The notes below the pieces were generated by a model. That model had not been told where the DNA came from and ran no database searches. It was given only the letters and a program-made list of their open reading frames with translations. Below, piece after piece: positions 1 to 11,222 of a DNA stretch of 64,000 nt (position 1 is the stretch's first letter; each line of letters starts with the position of its first letter). Source of the stretch: Brachionus plicatilis (lineage: Eukaryota; Rotifera; Eurotatoria; Ploima; Brachionidae); contig QEOQ01000316.1 in the NCBI GenBank assembly GCA_010279815.1, positions 673,096 to 737,095 on the forward strand, written 5' to 3'. The translations under genes and the position numbers were made by a program.

Positions 1-2031
1 CCAAGGATGGTGGCAACTGTTAATGAGGAAAAGAAATGTGGGTTCTGTGGTTACAACCATAAACCAGGTGCAGATAATTGTCCAGCGAAAGGGAAAACAT
101 GCTAGAAGTGCCAAAGACTTAATCATTTTAGTTCAGTGTGTAGGAGCTCGAATAAAAACACTGATTATGGAAATGATCGGACAAGGTTTAGAGGTCCTAA
201 GCCGAAAGATAGGTTTAAACATAGAGTCAACTATGTTACGGAGGAAACAGAAGAGCAAGGTAACGACATTGGTTATGTTTTCTCAGTGAGTGATGACAAC
301 CGAGCTCTACCAGTGATAACAATAGACATTGGGGATAACAAAGTGAAAACAGAGGTATTAATAGACACGGGTAGTAGTCTAAATATAATTGATAAACAGA
401 CTTATAAAAGACTAAAACCAAAACCTGTCCTCGAAGTGGTAAAAGGTAAGGTTTTTGGGTTCCAGAATAGTTGCCCGCTTGTCTTTGCAGGTGAGTTTAG
501 AACTCTGATTTGGAACAAAGACAAATTAGTGGAAGCCAAGATTGCTGTAGTTAATGGAACGGAAAGATGCCTACTTGGTTATAAAACAGCAAGCGATTTA
601 GGTATAGTGAAAATCTTAAATCATGTGAAAGTTGATTCGGATAGTAGCAGTTGCAAGCAAGATCTTGAATACTTTAAGGCCAAGTATCCTAATGTGTTTA
701 GTTCAAAACTTGGTAATTTAAAAGGGTTCGAAGTAAAGCTTAATGTAGACGAAACGGTAAAACCAGCGTACATCAAACACCAAAGGATACCATTCCATCT
801 CCGTGGAAAGCTAGAAGAGATTATTAACAAAGGTTTGATGGATGGAGTATTTGAAGAAGCTAAAGGTCCGACAAAATGGTTATTACCAGCCATGTTAGTT
901 CCAAAGTCTGATGGTAAATTGAGGTTTGTAATTGACGCAAGTGCCGCTAATCGAGCGATAAAGCGCACTCGATATGTTATGCCTACAATCGAAGATTTGA
1001 TTGCGGATATCAATGGCTCAACAATTTTTTCAAAAATTGACTTTAATGATGGTTTTCATCAGTGTACCCTTGCCGAAGAATCTCGAGAACTAACGACATT
1101 CAGCACTCATTTTGGGATATTCCGGTACAAGCGGCTGTTGCAAGGAATCAATGCAGCCCCCGAGTTGTTCCACCACGCAATCGAAACAGAAGTTGTTGAT
1201 GGCTTAAAAGGTACAAGGAACGTTATGGACGACATAATTTTCCATGGGAGGAATCAAGAGGAGCACGACGAAAGGATTGAAGCTCTGTTTGAGAAGATTA
1301 ATCTAAAAGAATTGACGGTTAATGAGAAGAAGTGCCTTATTGGAATGAGCAAGGTGGAATTTTATGGCTTAGAATTTTCATCCGAAGGTATTAAGCTAAC
1401 AGAGGACAAAACAAAAGCTTTGCATGAAGCCAAACCTCCGTCGACACCAGGAGAAGTGAGTAGCCTCCTAGGGTTAAGCACGTATTGCTCTCGTTTTATT
1501 CAAAATCATTCAGAGATAGTGGATCCTTTAAGGAAACTGACTAGACGTGGTCGTGAATGGAAATGGGGTATCGAAGAAGAAACAGCGCTGTCAAAGCTCA
1601 AGGACGCAGGTTCAGGGAGGATATTGAGCTATTTTAATCCTTCTTGGGACACCGAACTCATTGTGGATGCGAGTCCTATAGGACTTGGTGCCATTTTGAC
1701 ACAAAGAAACCCTAATGATCCGAATGATATAAGGATCATATGCTATGCGAGTATATCTTTAACTGAGGTCGAAAGAAGATATGCTCACATCGAGAAAGAG
1801 TGTTTAGCAATCGTGTGGGGATGTGAGAAATTCCATTTATATCTGTACGGTAGAAGATTCAAGATCTCAACCGATAACAAAGCCTTAGAATTCATATTCA
1901 AACGAAATGGTCGAAGAACCCAAGCAAGAATTGAGAGATGGTCGATTCGGCTGAATGAGTATGACTTTACCGTTATTCACAGACCAGGGAAAGATAACCC
2001 AGCTGACTATCTCTCGAGAAAAACAAGTTGA
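1..2031 (+). pseudogene. Ty3/gypsy zinc knuckle - protease - RT - RNase H
   Basis: Frame 1. The zinc knuckle is encoded upstream of about 141, with cysteines as CGFC, a later Cys, then KC and a final Cys; a TAG at 103-105 interrupts it between two Cys-containing segments. The protease shows LIDTGSS near 361-381. RT follows at about 720-1400, with FVIDAS and KIDFNDGFHQC. The catalytic pair is read as VMDDI, where Ty3/gypsy elements normally have Y/A-x-DD. RNase H covers about 1650-2010 (LIVDASPIGLGA, TDNKALEFI). The reading frame ends at 2031 just after the conserved ADYLSR motif, and homology continues in the next frame, which indicates a frameshift rather than a natural end. Confidence 0.9.
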
Positions 2032-3560
2032 GTCGGTTAAATCGGACGGAAAGGAAAGTGTCGAGTTGTATGTTAACTACTTGTTTGAACAAGCAATTCC
2101 GCGAGCAATTGACCATGAGGAAATTATTAAGTCTACAAAAGAGGATCCAGCTCTTCAAGAAGTGATTTCAAGACTAAGAGGATCTAAATTCAACTTTAAG
2201 AATCGTAAATCGGTGAATTACGACAATATTTTCCACGAGTTATCTGTGACTGTGGAGAGTGGTAATGAGAAACAATCTGATTGTGGTACCTGATTCTTTG
2301 ATCGATAAGGTGATCGATGTCGCTCATGAGGGTCATCAAGGTATCACTAAGACAAAGGCTTTGATTCGGACCAAGCTTTGGTTTCCAAAGTTGGATGATT
2401 TAGTAGAAAGAAAGCTTAAGAGTTGTTACACGTGTCTGGTGAATGGGGCAAGAGTCGATTTTCAGCCACTTAAAATGACCGAGATGCCAGATGGACCATG
2501 GCAATGTTTATCAATTGATTTTTATGGTCCAACCCCGTCAAATACTACTCTGCTTGAGTTGATTTGCGACTACTCGAGATTTTCGATAGTAAGAGAACTC
2601 CTAAGCAACAAAGCTAAGCTTGTAATCGCTATGCTTCATGAGATTTGGTCAACGTTCGGTATTCCTGTCTTGGTCAAAACTGACAATGGACCGCCTTTTA
2701 ATAGTAAGGAATTCGCAAAATTTTGTTCAGTGTTCAATATCAAGCATAGGTTGATTACACCGTATTGGCCTAGAGCAAACGGTGAAATTGAACAGTTTAA
2801 CAGGAATTTAATCAAAGTGATGAGAAATTCAGCGGTTAAAGGTATCCCTTGGCAAAAAGAGTTAAACTTCTTTTTAGGATCCTATAGAGCGACTCCACAT
2901 TGTTCAACTGGTGTTCCCCCAGCTGAATTGATTTTCAAATATTCTTCAACAACAAGATTGGTCAGTGTAATGGACAAAAGAACATTCTTAGAAAACGATC
3001 AAGACAAATTGGCAAGAGAGAGAGACCTTAAGGCTAAGCATGTGATTAAATGTAATGGAGATAGGAAGCTTAGCGCCAAAGAGTCTCAGTTGAACATAGA
3101 CGAATTGGTCTTGTATCAAAAACCAAGAGGTAAAGTATTCGATAAAAAAGAGCCGGTGAGAGACCCAAATCCTTCGAGAGTTGAAGAAGTAAATGGAAGT
3201 ATGGTTACGGCGAGATCAAGTGATGGTAAAACCGTAACTAGGAATTCATCTTGTTTCAAGAGAATCGATGAAGTTATAGCTCCTGATTTGGAAAATCACT
3301 TTACAACATACGAAGATCATGATAGTGATGACAATGTTGATGGTGGTGACAATCTCACGACGTCAACTGAGACGAGCGTTAGGAGATCAACCCGTAGTAA
3401 CAAAGGAAAGATTGACAGGCTTCAAGTCAACTTCGATAATAAGACATATTCAAACATGGATGAGACAAACAAAATTTATAATAAATTAAAATTTTATTTT
3501 TCCGGGGAAGATGTAGTATCCCTAGTATTGAGCTTGTTTAGCTTTAGTTGTTTTAGTTAA
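2028..3560 (+). pseudogene. Ty3/gypsy linker and integrase
   Basis: About 2028-2290 is the RNase H-integrase linker in frame 2. The integrase is in frame 3 from about 2260 to the stop at 3558-3560. An HHCC zinc-binding domain (HEGHQG, then CYTC) is followed by the DDE core: Asp in SIDFYG, Asp in KTDNGPPF and Glu in NGEIEQFNR. All three catalytic acidic residues are present. The C-terminal tail is Ser/Thr- and Asp-rich and runs across the polypurine tract into the LTR. Integrase itself looks intact; the two frame changes upstream separate it from the rest of pol. Confidence 0.9.
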
Positions 3561-3777
3561 ATTTTAATTAAACTCGTGTTTATGAAATTACAAATGTTAG
3601 AAACTTTTTAGAAAATACAAACAGTTATTTTTGGAAAGGGATAAGTTGTTTGCTTTTATTCAAACAAGCAAACAAGCGTCTTTATAAAAACTTAAGATTT
3701 TTATTTTTTATTTTATTCTTTGGTCGTTGAATAAATTGTTAAAGCAAAACATTTCTCTTAACTTCAACGATATTACA
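3512..3777 (+). repeat. 3' LTR of the gypsy element
   Basis: The 266-bp segment starts TGTAGTATC and ends GATATTACA. These ends are near-perfect inverted repeats in TG...CA form and sit directly after the purine tract. Inside are a TATA box (tataaaa, 3683-3689) and an AATAAA signal (3730-3735), spaced as expected for U3-R-U5. The other LTR is outside the window, so the boundary rests on structure alone. Confidence 0.8.
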
Positions 3778-3833
3778 TTAAACGAATACTTGTGTTTGAT
3801 ATAGTTAATTTAAATCTAATTGAATTTGACTAT

Positions 3834-4178
3834 ATGAGTGGAAAATTTCTTAAAGTTCTTATCAAAGCTGAAAATAATATGGCCAATGTTTTGGATATAG
3901 ATTTTTCCGGCAATCGATTGCATTTAGTTTGCATTGAGGCCGAAGCCAACAAACGTTTTAGTTTGTGTTCGGAATCGACCAGTGATTTGACAATTGATGC
4001 TAGAAATAGATTCAAATCAAAAAGTTTTAATTTTAAAATAAAAATTTATAAATATAGAGACTATGATTGTCATGCGACTAGAAGTAAAAGTAGAGCCACT
4101 TTAATAAATAGAAGTATAGGCTATCCCAGTCTTTATAATTTTAGTCTAGAAAGTTATTCGGCTGATTTTAATTTTTGA
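3834..4178 (+). CDS. Hypothetical small protein (114 aa)
   Basis: An open frame with ATG at 3834 begins 57 bp after the LTR. The product starts MSGKFLKVLIKAE; its middle is mixed hydrophobic and charged, and its end is Ser/Tyr/Phe-rich. An AATAAA lies within a few bases of the stop, as in other genes here. I recognise no family, no signal peptide and no membrane segment. Open sequence extends upstream of the ATG to the LTR edge, so it could also be the last exon of a gene whose 5' part was cut off by the gypsy insertion. Chance ORFs of this size are possible but less likely in DNA this AT-rich. Confidence 0.4.
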   Translation: MSGKFLKVLIKAENNMANVLDIDFSGNRLHLVCIEAEANKRFSLCSESTSDLTIDARNRFKSKSFNFKIKIYKYRDYDCHATRSKSRATLINRSIGYPSLYNFSLESYSADFNF

Positions 4179-5608
4179 AATTAATAAATCTTAAAAATGC
4201 GAAATATTTTATTATTTTTGTAATTATCAATATTTCATCTAAAATGTTCACATAATTGAATAATAAAAAATAACAATTACAAAAACTTATTTGAAGAAGC
4301 TCAATTTCGAATTAACGGTATTTTTAAATCCATTTTAATTTTTTACTTACAAATATTATAATTCAAATTTGAATAGTTTCAAATTGAGTTTTTAAATTAA
4401 AATTTAAAGAAAAATAAAAATATATTTTCGATTTATGATGCACTACAAGCTAAAATATGATTTTAGACCATGGACTAAGCACAAGTACAAATTATTAATT
4501 TAATGCGTTATCTAGACTTGATTTTAAAACAATTTAATCGAATTAATAAAAAATGAATTTTTTTCTAAATTCAAATGAATACTAATAATTTTTTTCAAAT
4601 GAATACTATAAAAAAAATCTTTTTATTTTTTATTTTAAAATAAGGTTATATAGTTTAGATGGCAGCAAGTGTATAAAGAAAATAACTTTTTGAATTTTCA
4701 TTTTTGGGTATCAACTTTGGAAGTTTATCGTTAATTTAATTTTAAAATTTAGAGAATAAAATTTTTATAAGAATACCATTTTTATAAAAAGTATATTAAA
4801 TGAATTTTTTAATATTTTTTATTTCTTAATCTTTGGTGCTGGACCAAATGCAGTTAACAATATTATAGCATGGACGAGATGTACTTTAGTGCATGGTCCA
4901 AAAGCGTGTCTTTACTTGAGGTGCAGCATAATCGAACGAGGGAATACGGTAATTCTTTAAAAGTCTGATTTTTTAAAAAATTTTTAAACTTAGTTTGAGT
5001 GATTTATTTTGATATATCGCTAGACTGACAAAGAAAGCGATCAAATAAAATAAGCAATCAATAATCCGAAGCTTTATCAGCAAGTAATTAAAAAAATGAA
5101 AGTATCAACATTTTAAATTTTTTTTTGGATTGTTATACTACTTTATTTTAATCTTCAGTCAATATAATTTGAAACTTAAAATTATTTCAAACTTAAATTA
5201 AGTGTCAAGGTAGTCGAAAAAAAAATTCAATTTTCAATTTACAGTTTTAAATTTCTTACATGAATATGACATATTCGTCTTATTATAAGCGACTAACTTT
5301 TTAAAATTTTTAATTTTGAGATTAATCAAAAATTAAAGCTTATAAAATTTTTTCATAATGAAACTTGGCAATATTTGGATTAAAAAGTAGTCTGATAAAT
5401 TGGTCATCTATCTTAGTTTTTTCAAGTCATTTTAGGAGCAGATATTGCTGCATTGGACTTCTATTGAGAGGACGACGAGTTGATTCCTTACGGAGGGGGG
5501 AACGTCTTTTAGAAAAAGATTGTAAAAATACTAATTATTAATTTATTTATTTTATTTAAGAAAAAATTCAATTTTTGATCATCACCAAAAGGCATGTTGG
5601 AATATTAG
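4179..5608. other. AT-rich stretch without an assigned gene
   Basis: Mostly A/T-rich filler. Two less AT-rich patches stand out. One at about 4838-4950 has an open plus-strand frame ending at a possible donor (acg/gtaatt) and an internal near-palindrome (ggaccaaatgca / tgcatggtcc). The other is at 5438-5515, with a possible acceptor (ttttag) in front. They may be exons of a gene ending at 5779, but frames and splice phases could not be joined convincingly. Confidence 0.3.
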
Positions 5609-5779
5609 TGGATTTATTATCCATGTCAATATGGATATATTGGGATGCCGTATTATTTGTACAACCAATCGGTGGCGCCCGCTAAAGCTAAGAAGAAGAA
5701 TGTCAAGCAATTTTTCAAAATTACAGCAGTAATTCCTCCATTAAAATTGAAATACGGAGTAGAATGGAATGATAATTAA
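5609..5779 (+). CDS. Candidate terminal exon, unknown gene
   Basis: After an acceptor-like attag at 5604-5608 a frame stays open for 56 codons to TAA at 5777-5779. The predicted peptide begins WIYYPCQYGY, has a Lys-rich middle (AKAKKKNVK) and ends YGVEWNDN. Base composition is richer in G/C than its surroundings, which supports coding. No family is recognised. The upstream exons are not certain. Confidence 0.35.
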   Translation, partial: WIYYPCQYGYIGMPYYLYNQSVAPAKAKKKNVKQFFKITAVIPPLKLKYGVEWNDN

Positions 5780-6652
5780 AACTATATTAGAATTTCATGA
5801 TAAACTAAAAAATTAAATTTTATGTTAAATAATAAAAATAATTTAGAGCTATAATTATTGGAGAAAAGACGACCAAATCTATAGTTTCCAATTTTAATAG
5901 CTCTAAATTATTCAATAATTATCATCCCTTAATAATAACACTAGTGGTTAACCTATTAGTGCCAATAAAAAAATTTAAAAAAAAATTTTCTTTATTTTTA
6001 TTTTATAATTGACTTATGCTCCACTGACTGCACCGTTTGAGCTCGACGGTGGCATGCATTAATCAAGATCACTGCATGGTCAGACACTTGAAATCTCTAT
6101 TCTTTTTCTTATTAATTTAGAGATTCAAATACGTCATCGTGTTATCGCCGTTCATAAACTTAAAAAGTGATCTGATTTCTTTTCTTATTTCGTATTTGAT
6201 TTCTTTTTTGCAGTAGGCTCTCTTTTAATTGAATCGTTTTGTTCAAAGTTGATAATCAAGAATTTATTCGAGAAACACTTTACTCAACAATGATGTTTTC
6301 TGTTGGTAATTTGATTGGAAACGTGTTTTTTCGTTGGGAGCTTTGAAAATTGAACTTGATCTCTTGACTTTGGTAATTCATAATATCAATTTAGTATGTT
6401 TGGCTCGATTTTAATGATTAAATGATAAATTTAATTTGATTTGATTTCTTTATTTTTTTATTTAATTTCTATGGTTCAAAATCCTATTTATATTCGCAAG
6501 AAATCACTCAAACGAAAAATCATAATTTGTTGAACTTATAAACTTTTGTTTTTAAGAAACTATGTCGACATCAGTCTATTTATTAATATGTTAATTAAGT
6601 ATCATATCAGCATATACCTAATTTAAAGTTAAAAGTAATTTGTTGTTTAAAA
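5780..6652. other. No gene seen
   Basis: AT-rich sequence. One GC-richer patch at about 6010-6090 has no convincing frame. Near 5830-5925 the phrase for 'taatagctctaaatt' and its complement face each other, giving a short inverted repeat. Confidence 0.4.
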
Positions 6653-6748
6653 ATGAGTTCCCACAAGGGAGCGTGCTCGGACCATTGCTGTTCAACATCT
6701 TCATTGACGACATCATCGAGAAGATTACAACAACGGACAAAGCAATGT
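6653..6748 (+). mobile_element. LINE reverse transcriptase fragment
   Basis: A 96-bp fragment translates with the RT block FPQGSVLGPLLFNIFIDDI. This is the conserved PQGSxLGP region of non-LTR retrotransposons. Coding stops abruptly at 6748, where sequence copied from the 13.1-kb gene begins. Confidence 0.75.
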
Positions 6749-7013
6749 TTCACAGCCAAGAGTCACCCCAGCTCCATCGCTAGCCCAATCTGCCAGAGCC
6801 ACTCCAGCTCCATCCCAAGCCCAATCTGCCAGAGCCACTCCAGCTCCATCGCAAACTGCTGCTCCATCACCTGCTCCATCAGCTCGTTCTTCACAGGCTG
6901 CTTCTTCTAGATCATCCCAAAGCTCGAAAAAATCGAGTGTTTCTTCTTCAAGTCAATCAACAACAAGCAACAAATCCAACTTGACTGTCCAAGAATATGA
7001 TTATGAAGAATAA
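6749..7013 (+). pseudogene. 3' fragment of the Ala/Ser/Gln-rich gene
   Basis: This is a copy of the last part of the gene at 13078-13854, in a frame that can still be read to TAA at 7011-7013. It has no start codon or promoter of its own and is fused downstream of a LINE RT fragment. The Ser- and Pro-rich repeats and the YDYEE end are preserved. Confidence 0.85.
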
Positions 7014-7171
7014 ATTCAAAATCGATTAGCTAATAGGCAACTATTTCTGTTTAGTTGGTAGTAGAAAATTTTATTACCCAAAAGTGACAAAATTTTTTTT
7101 TATTTCAATAAACAATTAAAAACAAAAATATTTTTTTATTTTAGTTTTAATCATTTATTTTGGTAAAAATT

Positions 7172-7188
7172 CGTCCCTAGGTGGATTC

Positions 7189-7225
<37 letters not shown>

Positions 7226-7245
7226 GCCGATTGCGCCATAGAGAC
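7172..7245 (-). tRNA. tRNA-Asn (GTT), copy 1
   Basis: A 74-nt cloverleaf on the minus strand. The acceptor stem pairs GTCTCTA with TAGGGAC, followed by discriminator G. The D arm is GCGC/GCGC, the anticodon loop is CTGTTAA with anticodon GTT, and the T loop is TTCGAAT. The B box is GGTTCGAATCC. A TTTTT terminator follows two bases after the 3' end. It matches the eukaryotic cytosolic tRNA-Asn pattern. Confidence 0.97.
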
Positions 7246-7813
7246 TTATTTTATTTTTATGAAGACATTTTTTCTTTGTCATTTTTATTTGAGGCTTAGT
7301 ATTGAAATAAAAGAGAAATTTTTTTTAAGATTATGTAAAAAATATGGATCGGCTGGTACTTGAATTTAAATTTTTTTTTTTTATTTCATCAAGATATTAC
7401 CAGTTAATTATTATTAATGAGATAAATGGTTCCCCACGATTAAAAAACTGTTCCCCACAAACTAAAAACTTTTCACCACAGACCAAAAATTTTTTTACAC
7501 AAATCACTACAAAACATAATTTTTTTGTGCCGAATTCACAAAAAAAAGGAATTTTTACATATTTAACCAAATAACTGGTTAACAAAATTTTTTTTTGGTG
7601 ACAAAAAAATTTAATAAATCAGTTAAATAATTTTTTCAAATAGTGTTTTTAAAATTATTTATTTATTTAATTCAAATTAATCTCCATTAGGAGAAGTAAA
7701 ATAAAAATGAAATTAAAGTTTTGCATAAAAATAAAAAGAAAATAAAATAATATTATATATAAAAAAAATAAATATTAAATTAACAAAATAATTAAATTGA
7801 AATATAATTTAAG

Positions 7814-9175
7814 CCTGTGATTTCTGTCCTGGCATCGTCGACAGGGTCACTGTTTCCTGTCTAGGAGGCAACAGCGGGTTGTGATGGGTCAGCACACAGC
7901 CGATTGGGTCGATGTTTCGAGTGGTGTCCCCCAAGGCAGCGTCCTCGGTCCGCTCCTGTTCGTCATCTTCATCAACGATATGCCCGCGGCAGTCAGCCAT
8001 CTAGTCAAACTATTCGCCGACGACAGCAAACTGATCGCAACGATACGCAGTGCCAACGACCTAACCACACTGCAACTCGACCTCGACGCTCTATCCGAGT
8101 GGTCGAATACTTGGCGAAGCTCTTCAATGTGAGCAAATGTAAGGCGATGGACTTCAGCAAGTCCGGCAAGATCAACCACGCACTGCCTGAACTAAATATG
8201 GGTGAGAATGATTCCAGGAGCGCGCTCGCCCTCGTCGACACGGAAAAGGATCTGGGAGTCACATTCGCACGTAACTTGAAGTTTTCTAACCACATTAAAA
8301 ATCAAGTCAACAGAGCCACAGGAATACTCGGCCAGTTGAAGAGATCTTTCAGGTTCTGAACCTTAGATACGTGCAGGACCCTTTACTATGCCTATGTTAG
8401 ACCCCACCTGGAATACGCCGCTGTTGTCTGGTCCCCCCTAGCAAGAAAGACGCCAAGATGCTGGAGCAGGTGCAGACGAGGGCCACCAAACTGGTACCCC
8501 GTATCAAGAACTTGAGCTACGAAGATCGCCTTGCCGTCCTTGGTCTAACTTCCCTCCACGAGCGCCGGGTACGTGGAGACCTGATCCAGATGTTTAAGCT
8601 CGCCAAAGGCATCAACGAAGCGGAATGGGTGAACCCTCCGGTTCCAGCAAACTCACTCTCCCTCACCGGACCGGCCAGAGGCATCAGAGGTCATGCGAGA
8701 AGACTGTCCGGCCAGGCCTACACCAAGTGTCTACAAAGAGCCAATACATTCACGAACAGAGTGGTTAATGAATGGAACTCCCTGCCTGCCTCCGTCGTCA
8801 ACTCCACCTCGGTAAACCAGTTCAAGAACCGATACGACGCCTACCGGTCTTGGACCCAAACTACCGCTCCATAGACACCAAAAACAACAATTTTATTTTT
8901 ATTCGTTCTTCGATATAAAACACTAGATCACAACACTTTGATATTTACTTTTTAACACTATATATCAATTGTATACTAAATATAATTCTTTCTTTTTCGT
9001 ATTAGAATGTATTTCCAGTTTTTTTATTCTTGTAAAAATTAATTAACTTTTTTGACCCTAAATTTTTTATTGTATATTTCTATCAGTGTTTTATCTCAAT
9101 AGTGCAACGAGCTACCATAGGAGACCTCTCATGTAGGCGCCTCCGCTAGATAGTCATGCTGTAGCTTTTTTATAA
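7814..9175 (+). mobile_element. GC-rich LINE fragment (RT and C-terminal region)
   Basis: Coding relics cover 7860-8874. First comes RT with GVPQGSVLGPLLFVIFINDM and the FADDSK catalytic motif. The thumb region follows, then a C-terminal domain typical of CR1/L2/Jockey-like LINEs (RPHLEYAAVVWSP, RATKLVPRIKNLSYEDR, NEWNSLPASVVN). There is a frameshift near 8115, an in-frame TGA at 8357-8359 and another frame change near 8440. The final ORF (8458-8874) ends TTAP. The 5' end is truncated exactly where the duplicated block stops. The 3' UTR runs to about 9175. Composition is clearly GC-richer than everything around it. Confidence 0.88.
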
Positions 9176-9545
9176 TAATTATAATATGTAATAAATTGAT
9201 TTTTAATTTTTATTTTTACCTTACTTATTTAAGTACAAACAAATAAATTAAAAACGCTACTGTAAGACAAGTAATTACGCTATGGTATTTATATAATAAG
9301 AGATCTATATTTTGAAATGTTAATTTTTCAATTTTAAAAATTATTATTCATAGGGTTTTTTTTTTTTTCTTTTTCTTCTTCAATTTGACTAGAAGTTAGA
9401 CATGTATAAATATTTAAAAAATCAGGAATAAAAGAAGAAATTACTAGGTAGCAATTACACAATGGAGTTGGATATTCGATATATCTTGATTCGAAACCTT
9501 CTCTGTGTTCTTCCACCAGTCTAACGATCAGTGGAACAGAATGAC
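9176..9545. other. No gene seen
   Basis: AT-rich, with a T-run at 9355-9370. It probably includes the 3' UTR of the minus-strand LINE that starts at 9546. Confidence 0.4.
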
Positions 9546-11217
9546 TCAACTCAAAACATATCTCTCACTCAACTCAAAAAGTCGATTTGTAACTTTAAGT
9601 ATTTTAAGTTTATTGTAGGCCTCTTCGTGCATAATATATGAGGGTGTATCATATTTCAGCTTCAAAATAGATCGAACTGCTGAATTTTGAATTACTTGTA
9701 TTTTTTTTATGTTAGTTTCTTGGTATGAATTTAAACATGAGGTTGTGGATACGATCAAGACCAGACTCCCCTTTTTCTTTAAGTTTTTTTAAAGCTTTGG
9801 TAATTTCTAAGAGAGTGAAAGGTTCATATAGACTATTTTGTAATTTATTTTTTACTATATCCCTTATTGTTTATGAAACTTCACAATTATCATCAGATTC
9901 AACAAAATCAAGATTAGGGCTAAAGGTTGTGGCTAAAAAATCACCAAAAATTTTTCCTTTTTCTGTGTCTGAATTATATTCTTTGCCATCTTTAAATTAT
10001 GATGGTATTTGTCTTGTAAGTTTTTTTGTCCTGAACTTATTTATTTGCCTCCAAAAAGGTCTACTTGAAAGTAGATTTTTTCCTATTTTATTCATAAACT
10101 CGAGCCAGTTTTGATTCCAAAATTCTTTAAGACCGAGATGTGGCTCAGATGTCAGCTTATTAACTGATACCTTTAGAGAAGGACATCTTGATTTTTGGAA
10201 AAGCTTTCTCATTTTCCTTCGTTCTTTAATTAATATTATAATATTTTTTGGTAAGCTAGATTTAAAAAACTTTTAGGAGTAGAGGGGTCTACTTTTTTGA
10301 GCAGCAAAAATGATCTTTTTTGAGATGTGTTCATTTAGCTCGTCAATATTTTCCGTATAACTATTGTGTTGGCTTGAAGACTTAAGTAGATCTTGGTAGA
10401 GTCCCCAATTCGCTTTTTTAAAATTACAATTAGAATTCGAACAATTAACTTTGATAGTATGCTCAACTGAAATGAATGCTTGAATAGGAAAATGATCACT
10501 CAACATATCATCATCTATAAGAACCATGAAGTCGTGAACTCTATCTGAGAGTGAAGATGGGATCAAAAAAATATCAAGGACTTCATAATATTCCGTCTTA
10601 AATCTATTATATGTTGGTGTCTTATCGTTAATTACTGAGAGGTTGAGCTTGTTAATAATTTTCTCTAAGATAAGGCCATTCTGATTTTCTCTCAAACAAC
10701 CTAAACTTTTTGTCTTCGCATTCATATCACCTCCTATTATGAAATTTCCACATTTCCTTGATATTTCAGGGAAAAGTTCGAAAGGGAGTTCAATATTTGG
10801 TGGATTGTAAAGAATAAAGACAAAAAATTGTGTATTTTTTAAGCTTATCTTGATACAAAATAGTTCTGCAGAAAACTTATCAAATGAATTTTCTTGTTTA
10901 AATTCAATTACTTCTTTTACTAAAACAGCTACTCCCCCACCATGTTTATTTCGAGCCTTAACTAATGATACCTAATTTTTAAAATTAAAGTAGAAGTCTA
11001 TTTCACTATGATTTACTTTTATCTCATTAAGGAGAACAATGTCGGGGCAATTTTGAGCTAAAAACTCTTTTAAAAGATGAATCCTATTTGGTAAATGAAA
11101 ACAATTCCAATGTGTAAAAACAAACTTGTTTTTTAAAGAAAGTTGATTTAAAAAGTTTATTTTTGTTGTTTTCTTTGATTGCTTGGTTTGCATACTTTTT
11201 AGCCTTAAATCTCGCAC
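9546..11217 (-). mobile_element. LINE with APE endonuclease, internally deleted
   Basis: Read on the minus strand from 11217. The APE-type endonuclease starts with WNCFHL and DIVLLNEIK. GGGVAVLVKE follows, then GGDMNAK, and SDHFPI at the end (about 11200-10300). Next come the linker and the start of RT (about 10270-9740, SGLDRIHNLMFKFI). The frame then jumps to the C-terminal region (9758-9546, QVIQNSAVRSILKLKYDTP). The catalytic core of RT is missing, so an internal deletion has joined the two parts. Several stops split the frames. It belongs to a different LINE lineage from the GC-rich one at 7.8 kb. Confidence 0.85.
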
Positions 11218-11222
11218 AAGAA

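Larger units (their letters stand above)
1..3777 (+). mobile_element. Ty3/gypsy retrotransposon, 3' part
   Basis: A Ty3/gypsy-class LTR retrotransposon runs in from the left edge. Domain order seen: gag-type zinc knuckle, aspartic protease, reverse transcriptase, RNase H, then integrase, which is the order that defines Ty3/gypsy. It ends in a 3' LTR at 3512-3777 preceded by a purine-rich stretch (ggggaaga). The 5' LTR and most of gag lie outside the window. The coding region carries one in-frame stop in the zinc knuckle and two frame changes near 2030 and 2260-2290, so this copy is dead although still well conserved. Confidence 0.93.
6749..7813 (+). repeat. Duplicated block, copy 1 (gene 3' end + tRNA-Asn)
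   Basis: Nearly identical to 13590-14502 in the same orientation, offset about 6.84 kb. It carries the last 88 codons of the Ala/Ser/Gln-rich gene, its 3' UTR and a tRNA-Asn gene. Relative to the other copy it has extra sequence near 7391-7440 and about 7665-7755. Both of its edges abut LINE RT fragments. Confidence 0.9.

Noticed and set aside
9420..9545. tRNA-like words (ggtagcaattac, gattcgaaac)
   Set aside because: No acceptor or anticodon stems can be formed.
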